DNA of 64,000 bases from Mesocentrotus franciscanus. Taxonomy: Eukaryota; Echinodermata; Echinoidea; Camarodonta; Strongylocentrotidae. Under the pieces are notes generated by a model. That model had not been told where the DNA came from and did not search any database. It worked only from the letters and a program-made list of their open reading frames with translations. Each line of letters opens with the position of its first letter. The first letter of the stretch is position 1. This document shows positions 43,237 through 54,971 of this stretch, one piece after another. Where the stretch lies: NCBI GenBank assembly GCA_037976565.1, contig CP137672.1, positions 26,996,877 to 27,060,876 on the forward strand. Reading direction: 5' to 3'. Position numbers and translations under genes: made by a program.

Positions 43237-46200
43237 CCCAGACAACCCGACCCAAAGACAGCTCGACCCTGGACAACTCGACACAATACCCTGGACAACT
43301 CGACCAGGTCGAGTTGCCCAGGGTGGGGTGCCTTTTCGGACAGCTCGACCCACTTTTTTCCCCTCATGATTTCTAGATCTAAAATCCCTCATCTTAGATG
43401 AAATTGTTATTTTATGTATTCATTATGCTTTTATAACCACAGTCATGACAGGAAACATGGAAATTGTGAGTATTTTGAGAGCTGTTCTAAAGAATAAAGC
43501 TGATTTCCCTTGCAACAAGAATATATTTTTGACAAACCGAAGGCGTACGATCGTCGGATAACTTCTCGGTATATAAGTTCTCTGTCTCAGAAAACGTTTT
43601 AATGGTAGGAATATGCTGTTAAGTATCTTTACATTTCAATATTATCTTTCCTCTACCTCAGCGGAATTATCGCTTGCCTCAAGATTATTAGTAAACATAA
43701 AACTTTTAAGATTGTGCATTCGCTCCCCTTCAACCTTCGCTGTGTACTGTGAGTGTGAGCTGTACCGTACCGGTACCGTGTGTGCATGTGCCTGGCCGGT
43801 CGGCGGCTGGCGCAAAGCCAAGGGTACCCGGCAGCCGAGACTTCAAAAATGAAATTGTTGTTCTATTTTGAATAATAAAACCTGAATTGAATCAAATAAA
43901 ATGATATTCTATTCAAAGAATAGGAAAGTAAACTGGACTTAAATTTCCTAAACATTCCGCATGCCCCTATATTTATCAATGGAGAATGTATAATAGCGAT
44001 ACGCGCATATGTATCCTGGAAATATTGTGAGAGGATCGGGAAAGCGTGTGTTTTTTTTTATTATAGGGGTGAGAAGACATGAGCCCCTGAACACTGACGT
44101 ACTGATGGGGGCAGTTACCCCCCAAACAAAATTCCAAAGTGGTTTATTTCTAATTCGATACCAGTAATTTACAAATGTTGCTGAAATAACATGATTTTTA
44201 GGGATTTTTTTCTCAATTTTTGTTGTAAATTATACCTTTTTATGCGTTTGTTGGAAAAATACAAATTCCCAAAATTGCAACCAGGCAACAAAAAAAATGC
44301 TTACTTTGAAGCCTTCATGTCAGGGCCTGCAGAACAGAGGGGCTCAGGGGCTCGAGCCCCCTCACTTTTTTGAAAAAGTATGTTAAAGAGAAGAAGAAAG
44401 AAAGAACGAGTGGCCTGCTAGTGTTACAAATAAGGGTATCAAAATATGCTCATCTGAGCGTAATTAAATGCCTAAATCCCCTGAGCTTACAGGGGCTCCA
44501 CCCCTTGACCCCTGCCGGGGCAAAGCCCCTGAACCCACGCCAATTTACGCTCAACTCACTTTGCCCGCTACGCTCTACCTGATTGTTGATACTCCACTTC
44601 GAAAAACGTTCCGCCAGGGGCCTGCATGTTACGTGTAAGAGTGGTGGCGATGCAGATATTTCTTCTGCCCCCAACGTTTTTGCTCATTACGCCACTGCCC
44701 CTGGAAGGTGAGCCCCCTGGAATGTTCGCCCTCCCCCAACCCAACCCAATCCCAAACTGCTTCCGGCGCGCCTGGTTGCGATGTCAGGAATGCTCGTTTA
44801 ACCTCTTTGGTAATCCTGCCAGTGACAAAAAATATATTCCCCACTGAAACAGTGCTTAACCGGGGCTCAACCATGCAGCTCCGCTTTTTATAAATTAATT
44901 TAATATTTTTTTTCTAAGTCCCAATAATTATTGTGCTGTGTCGGGGAAACACACTGCATATATACTGAGCCTTGAAATGTCATCCTGAAAAAGAAATAAT
45001 TAACGGTCTGTATCCCGCAAGGGCGTATTCCAGATTTGTTAAGGGGTGGTGTTTTGGATTATTTGTCAGTTCAACTTAAATCATTTATATTAATGACATG
45101 CAGGAGCGGTGGAACGATATGGAAGTGTCAAGTGGGGGTGGGGCGGTAATAAGCTCAAAGGAGCTTTACCAATGAGCCTAAACAGATACCGGTAATACCA
45201 CTTATAATTTACTACTACTACTACTCTACTATACTACTACTACTACACTACTACTAACTAGACATGTAATACTTGTTAATAACAAGTATAGGTGGGCTGT
45301 TCCAAGTGCATGCCACACATGTTTAGTGACATACTAAGTAGTTACGATAACATTGGCATTATTTGACCTTATTTTTGAAATAATGCTCTTATTCAGGTCT
45401 ATTAGTGTGCCAAATTTCAAGTCTATACAATGCATGGTTTTAGAGAAACCATGTACATTATATTTGACCTTTGACCCTCAAATCTAAATATCAAAATGAA
45501 ATATGCATTTTTTAGATTTTGTTTTTTTATAAGAAATCATATCTCCGACTCATACTCTATCCAACTATGAATACAAAAATTAATACACGACAAGGACTCA
45601 GATTTCCCCTAGGGTTGTACTCAAACGATTGACATTTTTCTCCCATAGATATAACACGCAAAATTAGGCATTTTATTACATTGTTTGTGATTGTATATGA
45701 TAATATTTTATAAAAGTCAAAGAAGATCATCAAATCAAATTTAAAACGATTTAATGGTCATAAAGAGATAAACATGGTATCAAATTGTTCAAAAAAAATA
45801 TGGGAAATATCATGAAAGAAAAAAAAATGCGATTCTATGTTGTGTAATGGTGTGACGCGCGGATATTGACCTTGATCATGATAAATATGAATGAAAAACG
45901 ACTTTTCGTTATGAAGATATGATCATGAGTAGATTTTCAGAAAATTTTACAAAATGGCGCCTAGATGATGTCATCAGTCAAGTTCAAGGTTGAAAACCTT
46001 ATTTTGCTTTGTCCATATGCCTTTACATATGTGTGCTAAATTTCAAGACATTTGATTCCGCTATTTTGAAGTTATCTTGCTAACAAAAAAGTGGGTAGAA
46101 ATAAGAAAAATAAAGAAATAAATAATAAAAGCAATTTTAACGAAAATATAAGGTGGTCTGTATTATATACAGCCCACCTGATAATAATAATACTAATAAT

Positions 46201-47093
46201 GATGCAACAAGCCAGACATTGTCGTCAGGGACACTAACACAGTAAATATCATCGAGGTCACCGTTCCCCATGACATCAACATCGCCGTCAAAGAAAGAGA
46301 CAAACGTCTGAAGTACCAAGACCTCAGGATAGAGATCGAGAGGATGTGGAACGTTCAATTCAATTCAATTCAATTCATTTTATTTCATTCTCCATAAAAA
46401 CATTAAAACATACAAACATATACAGCTAGATTAAAGATTGATTACAAGAAAAATACAAAGGGAAGGAGCAAACAAAATGTTATGGGAATGTGGGGTTAAC
46501 AAAAAGGCAATTAGCTTAAAAAGTATACTGTCACTGTCACTGTAGTGTTGAGAAAAGAAAAAAAGAAAAAGGAAAGCAGAGAAAACCTGAACACCAATAC
46601 AAAAGAAGAAAAAAGGAAAGAGGAAGTTAAGGGGAGGGGGAATACATTAAAAAGTGCATTAACTGAAACGTAAACGTAATATTGGCATGTAAAGATACAT
46701 AACAGCATATTCCTACCATTAAAAAAATTTCTGAGACAGAAAATTGAACTTAAATACCGAAAAAATATCGAGCGATCGTACGCCTTCGGTTTGTCAAAAA
46801 TATATTCTTGTTGCAATTAAGGGAAATCGGCTTTATTCTTTAGAACAGCTCTCAAAATACTCACAATTTCCATGTTTCCTGGCATGACTGTGTTTATAAA
46901 AGCATAATGAATACATAAAATGACAATTTCATCTAAGATGAGTGATTTTAGATCTAGAAATCATGAGGGGAAAAAAGTGAGTCGAGCTGTCCGAAAAGGC
47001 ACCCCACCCTGGACAACTCGACCCGGGCGAGATGTCCAGGGTATTGTGTCGAGTTGTCCAGGGTCGAGCTGTCTTTGGGTCGGGTTGTCTGGG
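43237..47093. mobile_element. 3.86 kb element with ~430 bp inverted arms in oxidase intron 6
   Basis: The left arm (43237 to about 43660) starts CCCAGACAACCCGACCCAAA; the right arm (about 46665-47093) is its near-exact complement ending TTTGGGTCGGGTTGTCTGGG. Each arm tip holds a second hairpin of CCTGGACAACTCGACC. The interior carries other repeats, including a Helentron-like element (45258-46183), but no transposase frame. Confidence 0.8.
45258..46183 (-). mobile_element. Helitron2/Helentron-like non-autonomous element, minus strand
   Basis: On the minus strand the 5' end is ATCAGGTGGGCTGT, forming a hairpin with ACAGACCACCT. Near the 3' end the same 11 bases recur inverted (ACAGCCCACCT), then the hairpin ACTTGTTATTAACAAGT, nine bases, and terminal CTAG before TT. 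The interior is similar to the 51.1-61.3 kb array (GGCGCC.AGATGATGTCATC, CACAAACAATGTAATAAAAT). Confidence 0.75.
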
Positions 47094-47183
47094 CCCCTTT
47101 AAGAGTATCTATGTTTCGACCATTATAAAAACCTTGATTTTTAGGCACATTTTCATATTTATATTTCTTTTTCTTTTGCACAG

Positions 47184-47253
47184 GGTCCGGCTGGAGTCAC
47201 TAAGGTATTATCAATCTTACGATTCGAACTGGACACAGCTCTAGGCATTTCAG
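47184..47253 (+). CDS. 2-hydroxyacid oxidase exon 7
   Basis: Acceptor TTGCACAG, donor GTAAGT. Reads GPAGVTKVLSILRFELDTAL, then GIS, equivalent to the family's C-terminal helix (GVxxVLEILxxELxxAMALSG). Phase 0 in, phase 1 out. It is separated from exon 6 by a 5.3 kb repeat-filled intron. Confidence 0.9.
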
Positions 47254-47552
47254 GTAAGTTTACCATGTCTGCCTGTCCAGAATCAGTTTTTAATCGATTG
47301 ATTTGACTTTTGTTGTTTCATCTTTTATGTTATGACAGATTATGTTTATTGTCGTTATAAGGCTTACAATGTCTCTTTGTATACGTAATATCTATAGCTC
47401 GTATGATCAATATAACAAGCTATACATATACCCCTGACATACAGAGCAAATAATATATATATATATATATATATATATTTTCTAATGGTTGGTACACTTT
47501 AAGTATATACATATACCTTATGAAATTACTCTGTTTGCTTGATATTTGACAG

Positions 47553-47611
47553 GTTGCACCAGTATTCAAGACATTCCGCCATCATTGATAGCTCGGAAAT
47601 CTTACCTATGA
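47553..47611 (+). CDS. 2-hydroxyacid oxidase exon 8 (C-terminus)
   Basis: Acceptor TTGACAG. Reads GCTSIQDIPPSLIARKSYL and then TGA, matching the family's GC.xVxxI end. The last three residues are SYL; a classical peroxisomal PTS1 would have a basic middle residue, as in SKI or SKL. Confidence 0.88.
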
Positions 47612-48960
47612 ATTCACCCTCATCGATCGAACTCCGTCAAGCTGAGATGAATTGTCTCTAATTCACAGGCGAAGCTAGGAGGCACAAGGATGCCACTCCC
47701 CCGTTCATCCGAAAAAAACTGGAACTCAGGAGCTGGTTAAGACCGTAACCCTACCCCCATCTCTCTATCTCTCTCTCTCTCTCTCTATTGATTGGTCAAA
47801 ATTAGTTTTCTTGCCGATTCATATCCAATCAGATACACCTTTAAGTATAACGTGATAAATGCATGTCGTCGAATTTTTAATTGTGGTCTTTCGTTAATTA
47901 CTAATTAATGAGCATGTTTTTGTTTAATAGAACATATGATTCTGTAATGAAAATTAAAAAAACACATCTTTAAGATCAAATTGGTTTATTCCAATTACGA
48001 TGAAAACCAAACTGAAAGAAAAACAGGGTCGTCCCACCCCGCGTCCCACGGCCTACTCTCTCTCTCTCTCTCTCTCTCTCTTTATATTTGAACCTATGGA
48101 TCGAACGCATGATGTTGGTGTGGGTGCACGTGTGCGGTGGGTGTGTTGTGTGTGCGTGTGTGTATAACTATATGTGTACCTCTGTAATTTTGTGTGCTAC
48201 CCCCAGGTCTGCCTGTGCCCTCCCATGTTCAACGGGTCTGGCTCAATGCTCTCCTTGAATTAAAAATTTCAAAATCTTGTCAGAAGCGAGGATGAAAAAG
48301 ATATGGGGAGAATGAAAACAAAGTAACAGAAAAGGTTAGTTATTAATATCAGGACGGTCTTCATGCTGTATTGTTAGTGTAAGGAATATTCTCTTGATGC
48401 TCAACACTGCAATTCCACTCTTTACCGGGTCGTATTAGGATCTCTTCTTTCTGAAGTGGAAGTCCAAGGATTCCACTTTAAATAAAGAAACTCAAGCTAC
48501 TACTTTGGAGTAAATCCCACTCTAATTTGGACTTGAGTCAACTCCAAAATAAAGTGATTTCCCTATCATGACTCCTAAAAAGAATGGATTTCTTGGTGAT
48601 GTGATAGAGCATTGTATGTAGTACGAGAATCTAACTCTGGAGTCTAACTCTCCGTGTGAAATCGGCATTTATTGTTAAAGGAAACTGTTTACAGACTCTT
48701 TTCAATCGTGGCATAATTCAACCCTTGGTACACTCCATTCAATAAAGACCTACTTATAACTTAGAATGAGAGCAGTTTGACCAAGTAATAATCTGCAGAT
48801 GGTCTGAAGGAAGTACACGACTTATGGTTCTTTTCTAACCTTTCAGACCATGTCGAGCAAGTCAGAAATATACTACGATCATTTCATTATGCTATTACAT
48901 GAACGATCCATGGATAGATCCATGGATCTTTTCAGTGTAACCGACTACTACTAATGATAA
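47612..48960 (+). other. 3' flank of the oxidase gene; no further gene seen
   Basis: Contains CT runs (47758-47786, 48057-48080), a GT-rich stretch (48115-48175) and AATAAA signals near 48480 and 48735. Which, if any, ends the transcript is not clear. Confidence 0.4.
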
Positions 48961-49084
48961 TGACAATAATAATAAAAGTAGTAGTAATGATACTAATATT
49001 GATATGAATAATAACAAAATTAATCATAACAATATCAATGATAATATTAATAGCTACATTTATAATGCGCATAATTATATCCAA

Positions 49085-49283
49085 CCAAGGGGATGCTCAA
49101 GGTGCATTCAAGGATTAAATTCAAGGATTAAATTCCTACCAGATACCCATTTGCTAGTGGATATTTACAAGTGGCAAATATACATAATATCTTGCCAAAG
49201 GACATTAGTGCAGGAGTGGGGCTCGAACCGCGACCCATGTGATCCACAGTCCGATGACATATCCACTAGACCACGACGCCTCT
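49085..49283 (-). mobile_element. tRNA-derived SINE, minus strand
   Basis: On the minus strand: an A-box-like TAGTGGATATG (49257-49267) and a B-box-like GGTTCGAGCCC (49219-49229). The body has TATTTGCCACTTGTA and GGGTATCTGGTAGGA, then a tail towards GCGCATTATAAATGTAG. It is the same family as 36761-36935. Confidence 0.75.
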
Positions 49284-49504
49284 AATAGAAATAATGATAA
49301 TAATGATATAGAAGAAGAAAAAGAAAAAATAAGAATCTAAATTCATACGTAAAGTGCCTAATACGAAAGATCGTTTTTAAATTCTGTACGGCTATTTCTG
49401 TTAATTATCCCGTCATCGAAATTCATTCACAAGATGTGCACGTCATCTCCATTCCTTGGGAGCTATTTCAACCATATAATATGATCATCGTTAGCGGATA
49501 AGGC

Positions 49505-49680
49505 TTTCGTCATTCTACCAAGTCCCCATTGATCTCCTGGGTATGGAGTGTCAAATGTAGATTAATGTCTTGCCAAAGTAATACAGTACATAGTGCCATG
49601 CCGGGGACCAAACCTGCGACCTTCGTAATTCCAGTCCAGTGGCTCAACCTACTCGACTACAAGTCAAATTTACTAGAGCT
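49505..49680 (-). mobile_element. Second tRNA-like SINE fragment, minus strand
   Basis: The minus strand has GAGTAGGTTGAGCCACTGG (A-box-like) and GGTTTGGTCCC (B-box-like), more decayed than the previous SINE. The body resembles it only weakly. Confidence 0.45.
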
Positions 49681-50494
49681 TGCTGTTTTTGTTGTTGTTG
49701 TTGTTGAATTTCATGGCGTTTTCCATCGTCGTTGGATGATTTTCGCCAGGCAATGTGAGAGGGCGTTGTTACTGGTCCTCTCTTGGTATTTTTGCTTTGT
49801 TGGATCGACGTTAGCCTGTGGCGCTGTGTTTATGAAATTAATAATGTCAGTAAATTTTTAATAGTTATTTTCCGTAATGTTATGCAGCTTGTTATTTTAA
49901 AGAATTAATTAGGAAGGAAAGGATGAAGTGGTTGAATATTAGTTACGTTAAGACGTTAGTTTGAAGCCTCTCCCCGTATAATGAAGCAATTTATACAATT
50001 TATATAATGAAGCAATTTATACCGAGGATAGTACCACTGTCACATCCTTGATAATAACTATGACGCTAATAGATAATACAGCAAACGTAATTAATAATAG
50101 AGCTAGTCACCTTTATGTGTTTTTTTTTCATTTTGTTTGTATGTAAACTTGGTTACCACAGTGACCCACCACCTGATACATGTCATTTACTATTACCCGG
50201 TTTAAAGATTAGACTATATTTTGATATAGAAATAAATTCAAAGAGATATGCCGAAAGTGTTCAAGAGACTAATAATTTGTTTTTTAATGATATTATGATT
50301 TTAGATATGGATAGCCACACAGAAAACCCTTTGTGCTGTTTCGAAAGGGATCTATCGAGAGAGAGGGGGGGATAGCGCGTTTCAGGCAAATCCCTGTATA
50401 ACTTTACATTCTCGGTCGACAGGGGGCAAGTACCGCTTAATTTTATGTGACAAATTAATTGTGTCAACAGGAAACACAATTCTCGCACACACAC

Positions 50495-50775
50495 CAGGGG
50501 GGTGTTTCACAAAGACTAAGATCGACTTTAAGTTGGACTTAAGTATAGCAGGCCGTTCATGCCATTGTTTGCTCTCATCATTTACTGGCATTGGTCTCTC
50601 AAGGGACGTACAAATCATGGTAAAAATCTACAAAACTTACATTTTTGATAATTCATTATTGAAGGAAAAAATATTATCTAAAGATCATAATGGTGAGAGC
50701 AAACAATGGCACGAACGGCCTGTTATACTTAAGTCCAACTTAAAGTCGATCTTAGTCTTTGTGAAACACCCCCAG
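50495..50775. mobile_element. MITE with ~65 bp inverted ends (GGGGGTGTTTCACAAAGACT)
   Basis: GGGGTGTTTCACAAAGACTA, then GATCGACTTTAAGTTGGACT and AAGTATA, with the complement at the right ending AAACACCCCCAG. Near-perfect arms imply recent origin. Confidence 0.85.
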
Positions 50776-51164
50776 AAGTGTTTATAGCAGCATCATGTTT
50801 CTACGAAGTATAAACCACACTCGCTAACAACAAAAAGCACCTGGGTTCACTAACACTTTGTGTATGACTGTATTCATGTTGAAATTAAAAGAGATACAAG
50901 GAGAAAGATAGAAACAGAGAGAGAGAGCGAGAGTGAGGGAAAGAGAGGGAAAGAGAGAGAGAGAGAGAGATGGAAGAAGAGGGAGAAGAACAAAAAAACA
51001 GAACGACATACAGAGAGAGAGAGAGAGAGGGGGGAGGCTTGTGTGCCCAGCCACCAGCAATTTAGGCTATACCGAAGAATTCGCTAGTGTATTTGTTATT
51101 AGGTGGTCTGTCGGTATCGACAGATCACCTATTGTTTTCGTCAGAATTTTCTTTCTTTATTATT

Positions 51165-52432
51165 AGGTGGTCTGTCAACGACAGACTACCTATTGATTTC
51201 GTCAGAATTTTCTTTCTTTATTATTTCTTCCGTACACTTTTTTGTGTAAACGTTTACTCGAAATCGACATGGTCAATTTCCTTCAATTTCTGTCAGTCAT
51301 CAGGCCCTATAATATCAAGTTCCAGTAACCTTCTCAAGGTCATGGAGTCATCGTGACGTCATCCAGGCGCCATTTTGTGATATTTTCTGAAAATCACAAA
51401 CGATCATAACTTCATAACAGAAAGTCATTTCTCATTCATATTTACCATGATCAAGGTCAATATCCGTCCGGTCAATTTCAGGTCAATAAACGCGCGCGCG
51501 CGTACGTCCGCGCGTCAGTGCGCGCGCAAAAAAATGCTCAAAATCGTCTCAAATTCATTTTGCATACGTTTCAGGTCATTTTAAGCATTTCGCAAAAACG
51601 CGAAAACGCGAATTTTCGCGCGTTTTCGTTCGTGACGGCCGAACGAAAAATAATTCCTCCTAGTTTATTTTTGACATGATGTTCCTCATTTTTTCTGAAC
51701 AATTTGATACCATGTTTATCCTTTTATGACCATTAATAACGGAATGAGCGTCCGTTCAAGAAACATGTCCGTGCGCGCGAGCTCTTGTAATACATAGCAT
51801 ATATGGGCAAAAACATGCCTATACAAAATCCATTATAGCTCTTTGGGATGCACGGGGACCTTCAATTTTTTTCATATTTGATTAGATCATGAGTCGGAGA
51901 TATGATTTCTGGTCTCATTTGGCCATTATATATATCGTGACATCATCATAATGGCCTTGGAACTCAAAAACGAATTTGCATATTATGACGTCAGCATATT
52001 TATGGAAAATTGATCGTATCTCTCTCAATATTGATCAATTTTCTTTTAAATTTCGATATGATGTAGTTAAGACAATTCTCTACAAGATTAGTGCACATCA
52101 TTTTCATTTTGATGACGTTATCATGGTGAAAATTTCATTTGAAGATGACATGTCAGAATTTTCTTAATTTGCGTGTTATGTCTATGGACGGTGAATTTCG
52201 TTCACATCATGAATCTACATGACATTAATCTTTGAGCACTATCTAGCTTATTTGTGCTCTATTTTCTCCCAAATTTGGGTATGTTATAGCTGAGACTATG
52301 GGCTATAAAAACCGTGCTTTTGGTTTTTGATCAGATGTTGGGATCATGTCAAAACTTTCAATTGAAAGTTGAAATTGCGAATTCGGTAGAACTTTGCAGG
52401 AACCATGCATTAGGTGATACGTACGTATTATT
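51165..52432 (+). repeat. Helentron-like tandem unit 1 (1268 bp)
   Basis: Runs from AGGTGGTCTGTC (a hairpin with GACAGACTACCT) to TACGTATTATT. Contains CGCGCGCGCGTACGTCCGCG, GTGACGTCATCC and ATTATGACGTCAGCAT. Short ORFs repeat identically in each unit but resemble no known protein. Confidence 0.9.
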
Positions 52433-53703
52433 AGGTGGTCTGTCAACGACAGACTACCTATTGATTTCGTCAGAATTTTCTTTCTTTATTATTTCTTCCG
52501 TACACTTTTTGTGTAAACGTTTACTCGAAATCGACATGGTCAATTTCCTTCAATTTCTGTCAGTCATCAGGCCCTATAATATCAAGTTCCAGTAACCTTC
52601 TCAAGGTCATGGAGTCATCGTGACGTCATCCAGGCGCCATTTTGTGATATTTTCTGAAAATCACAAACGATCATATCTTCATAACAGAAAGTCATTTCTC
52701 ATTCATATTTACCATGATCAAGGTCAATATCCGTCCGGTCAATTTCAGGTCAATAAACGCGCGCGCGCGTACGTCCGCGCGTCAGTGCGCGCGCAAATTT
52801 TAAAATGCTCAAAATCGTCTCAAATTCATTTTGCATACGTTTCAGGTCATTTTAAGCATTTCGCAAAAAAACGCGAAAACGCGAATTTTCGCGCGTTTTC
52901 GTTCGTGACGGCCGAACGAAAAATAATTCCTCCTAGTTTATTTTTGACATGATATTCCTCATTTTTTCTGAACAATTTGATACCATGTTTATCCTTTTAT
53001 GACCATTAATAACGGAATGAGCGTCCGTTCAAGAAACATGTCCGTGCGCGCGAGCTCTTGTAATACATAGCATATATGGGCAAAAACATGCCTATACAAA
53101 ATCCATTATAGCTCTTTGGGATGCACGGGGACCTTCAATTTTTTCATATTTGATAGATCATGAGTCGGAGATATGATTTCATGTCTCATTTGGCCATTAT
53201 ATATATCGTGACATCATCATAATGGCCTTGGAACTCAAAAAACAATTTGCATATTATGACGTCAGCATATTTATGGAAAATTGATCGTATCTCTCTCAAT
53301 ATTGATCAATTTTCTTTTAAATTTCGATATGATGTAGTTAAGACAATTCTCTACAAGATTAGTGCACATCATTTTCATTTTGATGACGTTATCATGGTGA
53401 AAATTTCATTTGAAGATGACATGTCAGAATTTTCTTAATTTGCGTGTTATGTCTATGGACGGTGAATTTCGTTCACATCATGAATCTACATGACATTAAT
53501 CTTTGAGCACTATCTAGCTTATTTGTGCTCTATTTTCTCCCAAATTTGGGTATGTTATAGCTGAGACTATGGGCTATAAAAACCGTGCTTTTGGTTTTTG
53601 ATCAGATGTTGGGATCATGTCAAAACTTTCAATTGAAAGTTGAAATTGCGAATTCGGTAGAACTTTGCAGGAACCATGCATTAGGTGATACGTACGTATT
53701 ATT
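52433..53703 (+). repeat. Helentron-like tandem unit 2 (1271 bp)
   Basis: Nearly identical to unit 1; differences are mostly small indels in homopolymers and in the CG run. Confidence 0.9.
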
Positions 53704-54971
53704 AGGTGGTCTGTCAACGACAGACTACCTATTGATTTCGTCAGAATTTTCTTTCTTTATTATTTCTTCCGTACACTTTTTGTGTAAACGTTTACTCGAA
53801 ATCGACATGGTCAATTTCCTTCAATTTCTGTCAGTCATCAGGCCCTATAATATCAAGTTCCAGTAACCTTCTCAAGGTCATGGAGTCATCGTGACGTCAT
53901 CCAGGCGCCATTTTGTGATATTTTCTGAAAATCACAAACGATCATATCTTCATAACAGAAAGTCATTTCTCATTCATATTTATCATGATCAAGGTCAATA
54001 TCCGTCCGGTCAATTTCAGGTCAATAAACGCGCGCGCGTACGTCCGCGCGTCAGTGCGCGCGCAAATTTAAAAATGCTCAAAATCGTCTCAAATTCATTT
54101 TGCATACGTTTCAGGCCATTTTAAGCATTTCGCAAAAAAACGCGAAAACGCGAATTTTCGCGCGTTTTCGTTCGTGACGGCCGAACGAAAAATAATTCCT
54201 CCTAGTTTTTTTTGACATGATATTCCTCATTTTTTCTGAACAATTTGATACCATGTTTATCCTTTTATGACCATTAATAACGGAATGAGCGTCCGTTCAA
54301 GAAACATGTCCGTGCGCGCGAGCTCTTGTAATACATAGCATATATGGGCAAAAACATGCCTATACAAAATCCATTATAGCTCTTTGGGATGCATGGGACC
54401 TTCAATTTTTTTCATATTTGATAGATATGAGTCGGAGATATGATTTCATGTCTCATTTGGCCATTATATATATCATGACATCGTCATAATGGTCTTGGAA
54501 CTCAAAAAACGAATTTGCATATTATGACGTCAGCAAATTTATGGAAAATTGATTGTATCTCTGTAAATATTAATCAATTTTCTTTTAAATTTCGATATGT
54601 TGTAGTTAAGACAATTCTCTACAAGATTAGTGCACATCATTTTCATTTTGATGACGTTATCATGGTGAAAATTTCATTTGAAGATGACATGTCAGAATTT
54701 TCTTAATTTGCGTGTTATGTCTATGGACGGTGAATTTCGTTCACATCATGAATCTACATGACATTAATCTTTGAGCACTATCTAGCTTATTTGTGCTCTA
54801 TTTTCTCCCAAATTTGGGTATGTTATAGCTGAGACTATGGGCTATAAAAACCGTGCTTTTGGTTTTTGATCAGATGTTGGGATCATGTCAAAACTTTCAA
54901 TTGAAAGTTGAAATTGCGAATTCGGTAGAACTTTGCAGGAACCATGCATTAGGTGATACGTACGTATTATT
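53704..54971 (+). repeat. Helentron-like tandem unit 3 (1268 bp)
   Basis: Nearly identical to units 1 and 2, with a cluster of substitutions at about 54515-54600. Confidence 0.9.

Larger units (their letters stand above)
33615..47611 (+). other. HAO1-like: Gene span: (S)-2-hydroxyacid oxidase (HAO/glycolate oxidase family), 8 exons
   Basis: Exons 33615-33763, 36202-36353, 37051-37324, 39523-39695, 41198-41289, 41679-41840, 47184-47253 and 47553-47611 join without a phase conflict to 377 codons including stop (376 residues; the family is usually 350-370). The enzyme oxidises 2-hydroxy acids such as glycolate with FMN, giving 2-oxoacids and hydrogen peroxide, normally in peroxisomes. Active-site residues seen: Tyr31, Tyr136, Lys245, His269, Arg272 and Asp301. 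Departures are the loop after LTVDLP, SAHGGRH for SNHGARQ, and a C-terminal SYL instead of a canonical peroxisomal signal. HAO1 versus HAO2 cannot be decided. Confidence 0.92.
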
